From NCBI RefSeq assembly GCF_026015625.1, contig NZ_JAPDVG010000001.1:1736001-1800000 (forward strand): a DNA stretch of 64,000 nucleotides. Direction: 5' to 3'. This DNA comes from Segatella copri. GTDB lineage: Bacteria; Bacteroidota; Bacteroidia; Bacteroidales; Bacteroidaceae. A program made the translations under genes and the position numbers. Shown here piece by piece: positions 26,748-35,846 of the stretch. The notes beneath the pieces were generated by a model. That model saw only the letters and a program-made list of their open reading frames with translations. It was not told where the DNA came from and did no database searches. The first letter of the stretch is position 1. The number at the start of each line of letters is the position of its first letter.

Positions 26748-27956
26748 ATGTTGGATAAGAATTCAAAGATTTATATTGCAGGACACCACGGACTCGTGGG
26801 TTCTGCTATCTGGAATAACCTCAAGAAGAGAGGTTATAACAACCTGGTAGGTCGTTCTCACAAAGAACTCGACTTGACCGACCAGTATGCAGTAGAGAAG
26901 TTCTTTGACGAGGAAAAGCCTGATGCAGTAGTATTGGCTGCTGCCTTCGTGGGCGGTATCATGGCGAATTCATTGTATCGTGCAGACTTCATCATGCAGA
27001 ACATGAAGATGCAATGCAACGTAATCAGCAACGCTTATTCTCATGGCGTGAAGAAGCTCCTCTTCCTGGGCTCTACCTGCATCTATCCTAAGAATGCACC
27101 GCAGCCTATGAGCGAAGATGTGCTCCTTACTTCTCCGCTGGAATATACCAACGAGGAATATGCCATCGCCAAGATTGCCGGACTGAAGATGTGCGAGAGC
27201 TACAACCTTCAGTATGGTACCAACTATATCGCTGTGATGCCAACCAACCTCTATGGTCCTAACGATAACTTCCATCTGGAGAACAGCCACGTAATGCCTG
27301 CGATGATGCGCAAGATTTATCTTGCCAAACTCATCCACGATGGCGACTGGCACAGCATCGAGGTGGATATGAACAAGCGCCCTATCAACCCTACTGATAA
27401 GCTCCGCGAAATCATCGGCGAGGGTAACGTAGACGGCAGCAACTCTCACGAGCGCATTCTGAAGGCGCTGGAGTTCTATGGCATCTATGACAACAAGGTA
27501 GTACTTTGGGGAACAGGCAAACCATTGCGTGAATTCCTCTGGAGCGAGGATATGGCAGATGCCAGCGTTCACGTGCTTCTGAATGTAGATTTCAAGGACA
27601 TCATCGGTATCGAGAAGTACAGTTCTGTATTCTATGGTGCCAAGGTAGATGGTGCTGTGGATAGAAACAACTCTGAGGGCCGTGGTGGCGCTATCCCTTC
27701 TCTCGGTGAGATTCGCAACTGCCACATCAACGTGGGTACCGGCAAGGAGCTCACCATCCGTGAACTTTCTGAACTTGTAGTAAAGGCAGTAGGTTTCGAA
27801 GGCGAGGTAGAGTTTGACGCCAGCAAGCCAGATGGAACCATGCGCAAGCTCATCTCTGTAGATAAGCTCCACAGCCTCGGCTGGACGCATAAGGTAGAGA
27901 TTGAGGATGGTGTGAAGAAACTCTTCGACTGGTATCAGGAGAGTCTGAAAGACTAA
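26748..27956 (+). CDS. fcl: GDP-L-fucose synthase
   Basis: Epimerises and reduces the gmd product to GDP-L-fucose. The N-terminal GHHGLVGSAIW, the SSTC-like FLGSTCIYPKNAPQPM and the YAIAKIAG motif with Tyr-Lys are present. At 402 residues it is about 80 longer than the E. coli enzyme (321). The extra sequence lies mainly near residues 200-250 (KLIHDGDWHSIEVDMNKRPI onward) and 280-325, before the conserved INVGTGKELTIREL. Such insertions are usual in Bacteroidota homologues. GDP-fucose would feed capsule or glycoprotein fucosylation. Confidence 0.95.
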   Translation: MLDKNSKIYIAGHHGLVGSAIWNNLKKRGYNNLVGRSHKELDLTDQYAVEKFFDEEKPDAVVLAAAFVGGIMANSLYRADFIMQNMKMQCNVISNAYSHGVKKLLFLGSTCIYPKNAPQPMSEDVLLTSPLEYTNEEYAIAKIAGLKMCESYNLQYGTNYIAVMPTNLYGPNDNFHLENSHVMPAMMRKIYLAKLIHDGDWHSIEVDMNKRPINPTDKLREIIGEGNVDGSNSHERILKALEFYGIYDNKVVLWGTGKPLREFLWSEDMADASVHVLLNVDFKDIIGIEKYSSVFYGAKVDGAVDRNNSEGRGGAIPSLGEIRNCHINVGTGKELTIRELSELVVKAVGFEGEVEFDASKPDGTMRKLISVDKLHSLGWTHKVEIEDGVKKLFDWYQESLKD

Positions 27957-27971
27957 TAAAGAATATCGACT

Positions 27972-29174
27972 ATGGATACAGAACAACTTTCTATGACCAA
28001 GAAAACCCTTGTGGGAGTACAGTTCCTGTTTGTGGCTTTCGGTGCAACGGTTCTGGTGCCTCTTCTGATAGGCATCGATCCGGCAACGGCTCTCTTCACC
28101 GCTGGTGTAGGAACCTTTCTTTTTCACTTCATCACCAAGGGTAAGGTGCCTATTTTCCTGGGCAGTTCCTTCGCCTTTATCGCCCCTATCATCGCTGCAA
28201 CCAAACAATGGGGACTGCCGGGAACAATCGCCGGACTAACCAGCGTTTCTCTGGTGTATTTCGTCATGAGCGCCCTGGTGAAATGGCAGGGCAAGAAACT
28301 GTTGGACAGGATTTTTCCTCCGGTAGTCATAGGTCCCGCCATCATCCTCATCGGTCTCTCCCTTTCGGGCAGCGCTGTGGATATGGCAAAGACCAACTGG
28401 ATTCTCGCCTTTGCATCGCTCATCACCGCTATCCTGGTGCTTACCTTCTGCAAGGGCTTGATGAAGCTGGTTCCTATCATTTCTGGGGTTATCGTGGGCT
28501 ATGTCATCGCCATCTGCATGGGCGAGGTAGATTTCTCGGGCGTGGCAGCGGCATCATGGTTCTCCTGTCCTGTATCCTTCGATACCATCACCCATTTCTC
28601 CTGGGCTCCATTCCTCTATATGTTGCCCGTGGCGATAGCTCCGGTGCTGGAGCATATCGGCGATGTATATGTAGTGAGTGCCGTAGCCAAGAAGGATTTC
28701 GTGGCAGATCCGGGATTGCATCGCACGATGTTGGGCGATGGACTGGCATGTCTCTGTTCAGCCTTTCTGGGCGGACCTCCTGAGACCACTTATTCAGAGG
28801 TAACAGGTGCGATGTCTATCACCAAGGTAACGAGTCCTGCCGTGATTCGCATATCCGCAGCCACCGCCATCTGTTTCTCTATCGTGGGCAAGTTGAGTGC
28901 TTTGTTGCAGAGCATTCCTCAGGCGGTTTTAGGTGGCATCATGCTGCTGCTTTTTGGAACCATCGCAAGTGTGGGCGTTCAGAATCTGATGCAGAACAAG
29001 GTAGACATGAATGAAACCCGCAATGTCATCATCATCTCTGTGATGCTGACGATGGGCTTGGGTGGCGCCGTTCTCTCATCCGGTTCCTTCGCCATTTCCG
29101 GCATCGGTCTCTCCGCCGTCATCGGCGTAGTTCTCAACCTCGTTCTTCCTAAGACGAAGAAGAAAGAGGCATAA
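27972..29174 (+). CDS. Nucleobase:cation symporter-2, uracil/xanthine permease
   Basis: A 400-residue inner-membrane carrier with about 12-14 hydrophobic segments. FVAFGATVLVPLLIGIDPATALFTAGVGT at the N-terminus and the signature VLEHIGDVYVVSAVAKKDF and GGPPETTYSEVTGAMSITK (the QNxG-type region) mark the UraA branch. The AT/GPxxT elements favour uracil over xanthine, but this is not decisive. It is 15 bp after fcl and may share its transcript, ending at the strong terminator at 29180. Confidence 0.88.
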   Translation: MDTEQLSMTKKTLVGVQFLFVAFGATVLVPLLIGIDPATALFTAGVGTFLFHFITKGKVPIFLGSSFAFIAPIIAATKQWGLPGTIAGLTSVSLVYFVMSALVKWQGKKLLDRIFPPVVIGPAIILIGLSLSGSAVDMAKTNWILAFASLITAILVLTFCKGLMKLVPIISGVIVGYVIAICMGEVDFSGVAAASWFSCPVSFDTITHFSWAPFLYMLPVAIAPVLEHIGDVYVVSAVAKKDFVADPGLHRTMLGDGLACLCSAFLGGPPETTYSEVTGAMSITKVTSPAVIRISAATAICFSIVGKLSALLQSIPQAVLGGIMLLLFGTIASVGVQNLMQNKVDMNETRNVIIISVMLTMGLGGAVLSSGSFAISGIGLSAVIGVVLNLVLPKTKKKEA

Positions 29175-29179
29175 ATAAG

Positions 29180-29230
29180 GAAAAAGCTTTGAAAACGAGA
29201 TTGTTTTCAAAGCTTTTTCTTTTTTATTAG
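29180..29230 (+). terminator. Terminator after the nucleobase permease
   Basis: A perfect 17-bp stem (GAAAAAGCTTTGAAAAC and its complement) with a 6-nt loop, then a T-rich run. Confidence 0.9.
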
Positions 29231-29312
29231 AACAAAAAGAGGGGTAAAACAAGGATTTTAACCTACTAAAACAGTTCTTTCAACTAAGAATAAAAGCATT
29301 TATAACTAGATA

Positions 29313-29408
29313 AAATCTCCGTTCATAGACGTTGAATGTCCGTTCAAAGACGTTGAACCGCCGTTCATAGACGCTGAACCGCGGTTCAACGTCTATGAAC
29401 GGAGATTT
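29313..29408. repeat. Three 21-bp tandem units bracketed by a 24-bp inverted repeat
   Basis: Units at 29319-29339, 29340-29360 and 29361-29381 share CCGTTCATAGACGTTGAA. A perfect inverted copy of the first, with AAATCT added, follows at 29385-29408, pairing with 29313-29336. The whole can fold as a long hairpin. It lies between a terminator and the lipoprotein gene. Confidence 0.85.
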
Positions 29409-29472
29409 CAATAGGGTTAAAGAACATTTTATCCTATAATCAACCAAGACTTTTCCCGAGATTAACACATTA

Positions 29473-30888
29473 TTAATACAGGAAGAAGGAAGAAAGGAGA
29501 TAAGAGGAGAGTCCGAATCTTGCACTTGGCAATGGGGCGGCAAAGTAATAGTTCTGGTCGTTATTCTTATCCAGGAAATTCACCTGCTTCATACCGAAGA
29601 ATGGCAGACCCTCTGGGAAGAGCGGAGTAAAATCAGTTACACCACCAGAAAGAGCAGGACTGCCTGCCTGATAATCGAAATTCCAACTCTTGTCGAATGC
29701 TAATGGAGCACCATTCTCCACTTTATCAATCTCGCAGTTGATATTCATCTTCTCGCTCTGCTTGAAACTCTTGAAGAGAGGGTTGAGCTGACCAGCCACG
29801 CTACTCTTGATGTCGGTATCAAACCAGATGCCGAGCTCTGCACCCTTCGCCATCTGTGCTACGCCAGGCTCTGTAGATGCAAAGTAGTAGTTTGGAGTAA
29901 GACGGCTGTGCTCCATATCTACACCATCCTTCTTTGGCTGCTTCAGACCGAAACGGGAATCGTAGATGAGGTTGTTCACGAAGATTGGCTTAGCTGCCTT
30001 CTCTACCCAGACAGAACCACCCTTCTTGTTCTTGGAACGGCGCCAGCCGCAGTTGATGATGGTGTTGTTATAGGCGGTCATCTCAGAGAGAGGAATCACC
30101 TCGCTATTTCCGGCATTCGAAAGCTTGAAGGCGTTGGTGCAGGCGTTGTAGATGATATTGTTGGCTACATCGAGCTTGCAACCCGCTTTCACGTTGATGG
30201 CCTCACCGCCATCGGCTGCATTTCCGCTATCGGCAAAGATATTATTGATAATCACGCCGTTACCACCGGTAAAGTAAGTCTGGTCGTTGTAGTTGTCATG
30301 GAAGAAACTGTTTGCCATCACAAACTTGCCGTTCACATTACAGAAGTGGAAGGCTGGCACACCGCCATCGATGGTGGTCTTGAAAAGCTTGTTCTGGAAA
30401 GAAGCTGAACTCTCGGTAGGAGTAGCACCAGCATAGGCCACATCCACGTGGTTGAGCACCACCTCCTCAGAATTATATCCGCAGATGATGCCGCCCCAAT
30501 CAGCAGGCTTCCTGGTATCAGAAGTAAAGACTACCGGTTTTTCGGCGGTTCCCAGACAATAGAGATTGCCCAATACCACGATTTCTACCGGCACCTGAAC
30601 CTCTGACTTGCAGGTAACGGTTACGCCCGGCTCAATGTAGAGCGATGCTCCTACAGGAATCTCTACGCTCTGGCTCAGAGTAGTATCCTTGGTCCAAACC
30701 ACAGAACCTGGAGGATATTCTGCCACCTTCGTTGTAAAGGTTTTTTCAGAACCCTGGTTCTCATTACTTCCATTACCGCCATTATTCACGTAATCGTATG
30801 GATTGATATTATCGTTCTCGCAAGATGTGGAGAACATTGCAGCTGCTGCCATCATAAGCAAAGCAGTAAAAGTATTTATCTTTTTCAT
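29473..30888 (-). CDS. Right-handed beta-helix lipoprotein
   Basis: A 471-residue exported lipoprotein. The signal peptide ends in the lipobox-like FSTSCEND (Cys near residue 23). After a Ser/Asn/Gly-rich linker, the body shows short strand repeats with ladder residues (VTCKSEVQVPVEIVVLGNLY, VVFTSD, NNIIYNACTNAFKLSN), as in pectate-lyase-like parallel beta-helix proteins. No catalytic triad is recognisable. It is the third gene after a metallophosphoesterase and a TonB receptor, so it may be the surface partner of the receptor, in place of a SusD-type protein. Function not known. Confidence 0.7.
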   Translation of the reverse strand: MKKINTFTALLMMAAAAMFSTSCENDNINPYDYVNNGGNGSNENQGSEKTFTTKVAEYPPGSVVWTKDTTLSQSVEIPVGASLYIEPGVTVTCKSEVQVPVEIVVLGNLYCLGTAEKPVVFTSDTRKPADWGGIICGYNSEEVVLNHVDVAYAGATPTESSASFQNKLFKTTIDGGVPAFHFCNVNGKFVMANSFFHDNYNDQTYFTGGNGVIINNIFADSGNAADGGEAINVKAGCKLDVANNIIYNACTNAFKLSNAGNSEVIPLSEMTAYNNTIINCGWRRSKNKKGGSVWVEKAAKPIFVNNLIYDSRFGLKQPKKDGVDMEHSRLTPNYYFASTEPGVAQMAKGAELGIWFDTDIKSSVAGQLNPLFKSFKQSEKMNINCEIDKVENGAPLAFDKSWNFDYQAGSPALSGGVTDFTPLFPEGLPFFGMKQVNFLDKNNDQNYYFAAPLPSARFGLSSYLLSSFFLY

Positions 30889-30889
30889 T

Positions 30890-30920
30890 TTTTACCTTTT
30901 TACTTTTTTACCTTTTAAAG
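30890..30920 (-). repeat. A/G-rich tandem leader between TonB receptor and lipoprotein genes
   Basis: On the minus strand, repeated (A)AAAGGTAAAA units (GGTAAAAAAGTAAAAAGG) fill the 26-bp gap to the lipoprotein ATG. The same string recurs at 33787-33814, at the preceding gene junction of the operon. Confidence 0.6.
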
Positions 30921-33737
30921 TTTGTATCTTACTCCCAGCAGGAAGGTTCTGCCATACTGATAAGTGCCCACGATGGTCTTATCGCTCTTCTGACCCTCAT
31001 ACTCCAGGTTGCTCTTGTTCACGGTCTTCAAGTATCTCTCGCGCTTGGCATCGAGCAGATTGTTTGCCTTGAAGAAGATGGAGATGCCGTTCTTGAATTG
31101 CTTCTCGGCACTCAGATCGAGACCGAACATCGCCTTGTCCCACTGGTCGGCATCCTTGAAAGGAGAAACCAGGGCAAGCTTGGTGCCCGTGAAGGAAGAG
31201 GCCAGCTGCGCATTCCAGCCATGCTCCGTATCCTTATATAATAAGGAGATGTTGGCGGTATGAGGAGCCTGGTTAACCAGCGGACGGGTCTGGGTTACAC
31301 CCGTCTTATACTCGGCACTACCCTCCTGGTACTCACGCTTCGAGGTGGTGATTTCAGAATGGGTGTAAGTATAATTCGCCTTTACTCCGAAGTGGCGGAT
31401 GTACTTGATTACGTCGATTTCGAAGCCCATGTTCTTGGCATTACCCAGGTTATCAGGCATGTAGTAGGCATCGGTTCCGGCGCCAATCTTGCCATCCGAT
31501 GTTACGAACACCTGCTCTATAGGGTCTTTCAGATACTTATAGAATACGCCGGCAAGAATCTGCTCGGTCTTGCTTGGGAACCACTCCCAGCGCAGGTCGA
31601 TGTTGTCGATGCGGGCACGCTTCAGGTTTGGATTACCTTTTTCCTGATACTCCTCGCCCTGAATCTGATAAGGCACTATCTCGTAGAAGCCCGGACGGTT
31701 GATGGAGCGATAGTAAGAGAGACGCACGTTCATCTTCCTGGTTGGCGTCCACTTGATGGATGCCGATGGCAGATAATCCCAGTAGCTCTGCTCGCCCACC
31801 TGTCCCATGTTGCGGAAATGCTGGAGCATGGTGTAAATCTGGTTGGTGTGCTCGGCACGGAAACCGGCATTCAGTTCGCCCACCTCGCTCTTCAGGGTTA
31901 CCATGGCGTAGGCTCCGCCGATGTGCTCCTTGGAATCGTAGTTGAGCTGGGAAGCCTGAGAATAAGGAGTCTTGCAAACCCAATCGATGTTGGCATACTG
32001 GTCTATTCCGTTGCCATCCAATCGGTGCGAAATGTCGGCAGGATTGAAGATGTAAGAATAATATCTGTTGCTGCGTTCCTTTCTGCGATACTGTGCACCC
32101 GCCTTCCAGAGAGCCTCCACAGAGTTGGCGAAACGGGTATCGTAAGAGAGGTTGATGTAACCCGCCCAGTCGGTATCCTTGTTGTGCTGGAATCGGCGTT
32201 CGGCACTCTTAGGCAGGGTCTTGATGATGTTCTTGTCGCCTTCCCAGATGGAACCCGAAACGGCATCGCCGCCATTCTCGGCAGTTCTGCTTATGGTGTT
32301 GGTCAGGGTAACGTAAGTTCTATCCGGATCTTCCTCCTTAGCCTGCGAGAATACGCCCGACCAATCTATGGTAAAATCCTTGGTAAGATGATGCGTACCC
32401 TTCAGATTGGTGGCAAAGATGCTCTGGGTGGTTGAGAGAGAACGCACCTCATCATCCTGGGTGTAGCTGTCGGCTCCGATGTATTCGGTGTTGACGCTAT
32501 TGTTATATCTGGTGCCTTTGGAATTAGTGCGCACATACATGTTGTACCACTCCAGCTTATGGCCAGGCAGGGTTAAATCGAACTTGGCATGAGCACCCGC
32601 AGTAAGGTCGTGGATGCTATAATAGCGATGCTGCAGGGAGTAAATGTACATGGCCTGTTCGCCCGAAGCCATCTTTACGGAATTGTAGGTGCGCTCGGTG
32701 CCACGGAAAACATTCTGCACGCTTCCGGCAAGCATCACGCCCAGGCGGTCGTTCCAGAAGCGGTTGCCGATGCTCAGACCTCCTATGAAGTTAGGAGCAG
32801 GAAGAGAATGACTCTTCAACTGAACAGGACCGTTCTTGAAATCGCTCATCTGCGCCTTGTAGTCTTTTCCGAAAGCCTCGTAAGGAGATTTCTTTGTATA
32901 ATCAGAGCGGTTGCTGGTAAGAAAATCTCTGCCATCCTTCCAGAAATAATCGCTTGCTCCGATGGCTGCATTCGCCTGAATCTGGAAGCGGGATGGGGCA
33001 TCCTTCATCACCATATCCACCACGCCGCCGGCAGCATCGCCTTCCATATCAGCAGTAAGAGACTTGGAAACCACGAGGCGGTCCATCAGATCAGAAGGGA
33101 AGATATTCAATGGGATGTAACGGTTTTTATCATCCGGACTAGGAATCTTCACGCCGTTTACCAGGGTGTAGTTGTAGCGCTTGTCCATGCCTCGGAGGAT
33201 GGCGTAGGAAGCCTCGCCCGATGCATCACGCTCCATGGTTACACCCGATACTCGCTGCAGAACGCTCGCCACGTTGACATCAGGCGAAAGCTGGATGCTC
33301 TGCTGGCTCATCACGTTGAGCACGTTGCCGGCATTCTTCACGGTTTCTATGGCGCTGCGGTCGCTGCGGTATTCACGATGACCGGTAATCACCACTTCGC
33401 CCAACTGCTTCAGGTCTTCATCCATCGGAATAGTCAACTGTCCATCCTTTCCCTCTTTGGAGAAGTCTTTAGCCACATCCACTACCATCTCCCTGGTCTT
33501 GTAAGACATGTAGGAAACGATGATGGTCACCTTGCCCTTATCAGGCAATTCATGCAGGGTGAAAGTACCATCAAGTCCGGTAGTGGTACTCACGTTGGGC
33601 AGCTCCTTTACTCGGATTACGGTTCCGATGAGGGGTTCGCCCGTTTTGTTATCCTTGACTATACCATCCAGCGTATGTGCCTGGATGGCGGTAGTCGCTG
33701 CGGCAAGAAGCGCCGCACTCAGTAAAAATCTTTTCAT
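30915..33737 (-). CDS. TonB-dependent outer-membrane receptor
   Basis: A 940-residue receptor. Signal peptide (ALLAAATTAIQAHT), then a carboxypeptidase-regulatory-like beta-sandwich (about residues 22-110: GIVKDNKTGEPLIGTVIRV), then a plug domain (about 120-250, with VASVLQRVSGVTMERDASGEASYAILRGM) and a 22-strand-type barrel to the C-terminal aromatic (FLLGVRYKL). The plug motif and modest length match the TonB receptor group near FecA/CirA rather than the 1000-residue SusC type. Placed between a metallophosphoesterase and a beta-helix lipoprotein gene. The substrate may be a phosphorylated compound released by the phosphoesterase; this is inference. Confidence 0.93.
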   Translation of the reverse strand: MKRFLLSAALLAAATTAIQAHTLDGIVKDNKTGEPLIGTVIRVKELPNVSTTTGLDGTFTLHELPDKGKVTIIVSYMSYKTREMVVDVAKDFSKEGKDGQLTIPMDEDLKQLGEVVITGHREYRSDRSAIETVKNAGNVLNVMSQQSIQLSPDVNVASVLQRVSGVTMERDASGEASYAILRGMDKRYNYTLVNGVKIPSPDDKNRYIPLNIFPSDLMDRLVVSKSLTADMEGDAAGGVVDMVMKDAPSRFQIQANAAIGASDYFWKDGRDFLTSNRSDYTKKSPYEAFGKDYKAQMSDFKNGPVQLKSHSLPAPNFIGGLSIGNRFWNDRLGVMLAGSVQNVFRGTERTYNSVKMASGEQAMYIYSLQHRYYSIHDLTAGAHAKFDLTLPGHKLEWYNMYVRTNSKGTRYNNSVNTEYIGADSYTQDDEVRSLSTTQSIFATNLKGTHHLTKDFTIDWSGVFSQAKEEDPDRTYVTLTNTISRTAENGGDAVSGSIWEGDKNIIKTLPKSAERRFQHNKDTDWAGYINLSYDTRFANSVEALWKAGAQYRRKERSNRYYSYIFNPADISHRLDGNGIDQYANIDWVCKTPYSQASQLNYDSKEHIGGAYAMVTLKSEVGELNAGFRAEHTNQIYTMLQHFRNMGQVGEQSYWDYLPSASIKWTPTRKMNVRLSYYRSINRPGFYEIVPYQIQGEEYQEKGNPNLKRARIDNIDLRWEWFPSKTEQILAGVFYKYLKDPIEQVFVTSDGKIGAGTDAYYMPDNLGNAKNMGFEIDVIKYIRHFGVKANYTYTHSEITTSKREYQEGSAEYKTGVTQTRPLVNQAPHTANISLLYKDTEHGWNAQLASSFTGTKLALVSPFKDADQWDKAMFGLDLSAEKQFKNGISIFFKANNLLDAKRERYLKTVNKSNLEYEGQKSDKTIVGTYQYGRTFLLGVRYKL

Positions 33738-33786
33738 CTATATCGCTATTGAATTCTTCATTCGTTTCTTTTCGCAAAAAAGCTTC

Positions 33787-33814
33787 TTTTACCTTTTTAC
33801 TTTTTTACCTTTAA
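33787..33814 (-). repeat. A/G-rich tandem string at the phosphoesterase/receptor junction
   Basis: Same GGTAAAAAAGTAAAAAGG string as at 30890-30920. Here it overlaps the last codons of the phosphoesterase (KVKK and stop). Confidence 0.6.
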
Positions 33815-34870
33815 AACCGTGTGAATGATTTTTCCATCCTTGTCGATCATCGACATTCTCAGCTGCTTCTTATCTGCTGTAAATACAGAGAAGCCATCGG
33901 CAGGACTGCAGAACACGGTGCCATCGATAGGCTTCACAGAGCGAGCCAGAGATGAAGAGGAATTGACTACATAGTCGATGTTATCGCCCTTCTTCCGGAT
34001 GTGCTGGAAGTTGTGGATGTGACCGCAGGCATAAATCGCCACATTATTATATTTATGGAGGATAGGCAGGAGGCGCTTCTGCATGTCGAGGCGCTCATTC
34101 TCCTTCTTCGTGGTGTAGGCATAGATAGGATGATGACCTACCACGATGACCCAGTCTTCCTTGGCATTCTTCAGAGTTTCGTCGAGCCAGGAGAGCTGAG
34201 CCTCAGCATCCTGCTTGCAGGCATCAGGATAGATTTCCGCATTCTTGCGATAGGAATCGATGAGGGGTGTGGTGTCGAGGAAGATGACACGCACGGTGGT
34301 TCCCTTGTGGTCGAACACCTTGGTGTAATATTTGGCTGGCATCATCCAGCGGCGGCTCACCTTGCCGTAGTCCATAAAAGCCTGTGTATTACCACGATAC
34401 TCATGGTTGCCGCAAACCGGGAACCAGTTGAGCATCAGGTCGGGATGAGAATAAACATATTCGTAATTGGTAAGCCACAGAGGATCCTGGGTAGAAGTCA
34501 CGCCATTGAAATGGTGGATGTCGCCCACGGCAAGTACGCATTCAGGATCTACTGTGCCCGCCATCTCGCCCATCAGTTCGGCGATAGACTTCTGGTCATA
34601 GTAGCCGTTGCGTCCCATATCATTGGTCATGTAGAGGGTGATTTCGCCCTTCAGTTTCTGCCATTCGGCAGCATTCGCCTTCCAGTTTGGATTCTGCGGA
34701 ATGGCGGTTGCTGCACTCTGAGAGCAGGTTGTTAATGCTGTGTTTTGAGCCTGTGCAGTCAAGCCTCCGCCCAATAATAAAGCCGAAGCCAAAACTACAG
34801 TTGCTACTCTACCTTTCATCATAGCAAAGCCATTCATGCTGCTATGCTTACCCGATACTTTCTTTTCCAT
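33797..34870 (-). CDS. Secreted calcineurin-like metallophosphoesterase
   Basis: A 357-residue phosphoesterase. The start may be the ATG at 34870 or an internal one near 34819 (MKGRVATVVLASALLLGGG), which gives a cleaner signal peptide. Metal-binding motifs are in order: VGDIHHFNG, CGNHEYRG (GNHE), VGHHPIYAY and CGHIHNFQH (GHxH). The layout resembles purple-acid-phosphatase-like or Icc-type enzymes. A TAnnTTTG promoter (34952-34945) precedes it, and it heads a three-gene operon with a TonB receptor and a beta-helix lipoprotein. It probably acts in the periplasm or at the surface. Confidence 0.88.
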   Translation of the reverse strand: MEKKVSGKHSSMNGFAMMKGRVATVVLASALLLGGGLTAQAQNTALTTCSQSAATAIPQNPNWKANAAEWQKLKGEITLYMTNDMGRNGYYDQKSIAELMGEMAGTVDPECVLAVGDIHHFNGVTSTQDPLWLTNYEYVYSHPDLMLNWFPVCGNHEYRGNTQAFMDYGKVSRRWMMPAKYYTKVFDHKGTTVRVIFLDTTPLIDSYRKNAEIYPDACKQDAEAQLSWLDETLKNAKEDWVIVVGHHPIYAYTTKKENERLDMQKRLLPILHKYNNVAIYACGHIHNFQHIRKKGDNIDYVVNSSSSLARSVKPIDGTVFCSPADGFSVFTADKKQLRMSMIDKDGKIIHTVLKVKK

Positions 34871-34944
34871 TTTTCTTTATCTGACTATAAATACCTTTAT
34901 TAAAGATTTCCCCTTTCGGGGTAATTCCTGTTAAATTTCGGGTG

Positions 34945-34952
34945 CAAAGGTA
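34945..34952 (-). promoter_or_regulatory. -7 element of the phosphoesterase operon
   Basis: Minus-strand TACCTTTG followed by CACC, about 70 nt before the start codon. The -33 element is poor, so an activator may be needed. Confidence 0.55.
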
Positions 34953-35077
34953 GGGGTATTATGTGTCAATGAGGTTACAAGGATTTTAATTAGCAGATAA
35001 AAGATACTACAATCTTATTACGGGAGTTTTCCCCGATGCTTTTAGGGAAAATCATACATCAGATTATGGTTTTCCCC

Positions 35078-35108
35078 TTGTTGTTTTCAGCTATTCTCCC
35101 TATCTTTG
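35078..35108 (+). promoter_or_regulatory. Promoter of the His/Asp-rich secreted protein gene
   Basis: TTG, exactly 20 bp, TATCTTTG at 35101-35108, followed by a leader of about 45 nt. Confidence 0.7.
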
Positions 35109-35157
35109 CACCAGAAATAAATAAATGCAGTAATAACCCTTTAAAGAGAAGATAGTT

Positions 35158-35712
35158 ATGAAAAGAATGATTATGACATTGGTAGCAGTATGGATGATGA
35201 TTACATCTATGAATGCTCAGAGACTGACAAATATTCAGGCAGAAGCCCGTTTTATCACAGATAAGATGGTGGTGGAACTGGGATTGAGCAGCGTTCAGCG
35301 CAACAGCATTCTGAACATCAATCTCAATTATCTCAATGGCATCCGCAGCTATCGCGACATTGATGCCTACGGCTGGCATTACCGCAACAAGCAGCTCAAG
35401 CGCATGATGACCGCCAGACAATGGAAAAGATTCAAGGACTCTTACTATTTCTATCGCCCTATCGGCTGGCAGAATCATGTGTATGTTCACCATATATATA
35501 CCAAGTATCCAAAGCATAACTGGGGACACGACAAGCGCCGCCCTCGCCCTGAGTGCAGCTACGGAAGACCGGGATGGCCAGGCGGAACCCATGTAACTTA
35601 TGGACCAGGAAAGCCGGACAAGCATCACAAGCACGACAAGAAGTGGAAGCATGACAAGAAGAAGTGGAAGCACGATAGAGATTGGGATGATGATGACGAT
35701 GATGATGATTGA
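35158..35712 (+). CDS. Secreted Spy-like protein with a His/Lys/Asp-rich tail
   Basis: 184 residues. A signal peptide ends near SMNAQ (residue 20). A helical region follows (about 21-105), with LTNIQAEARFITDKMVVELGLSSVQRN and LKRMMTARQWKRFKDSYYF, resembling the LTxxQ-type helices of Spy/CpxP-like envelope proteins. The last 70 residues are low complexity: Pro/Gly/His, then HKHDKKWKHDKKKWKHD repeats ending in nine aspartates. Such a tail could bind metal ions or calcium. I do not recognise a named family, and function is not known. Stand-alone gene with its own promoter and terminator. Confidence 0.75.
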   Translation: MKRMIMTLVAVWMMITSMNAQRLTNIQAEARFITDKMVVELGLSSVQRNSILNINLNYLNGIRSYRDIDAYGWHYRNKQLKRMMTARQWKRFKDSYYFYRPIGWQNHVYVHHIYTKYPKHNWGHDKRRPRPECSYGRPGWPGGTHVTYGPGKPDKHHKHDKKWKHDKKKWKHDRDWDDDDDDDD

Positions 35713-35756
35713 GTTAATGACTGGGATTAAGCCAAACATTCGATGATAAAACAAAA

Positions 35757-35796
35757 GAAATCCAAGCTAGAGATCATTCTCCGGCTTGGATTTCTC
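35757..35796 (+). terminator. Terminator after the His/Asp-rich protein gene
   Basis: GAAATCCAAGC (35757-35767) pairs with GCTTGGATTTC (35784-35794), with additional A/T pairing on both sides. Confidence 0.75.
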
Positions 35797-35846
35797 GTTA
35801 AATAAAAACTAACTATGCCGACTAACTAAGAATTAATCATTAATAA

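Noticed and set aside
29280..29543. 87-codon ORF with FNVYERRFNVFER-type repeats
   Set aside because: The peptide repeats are only a reading of the 21-bp tandem array, and the frame overlaps the lipoprotein end.
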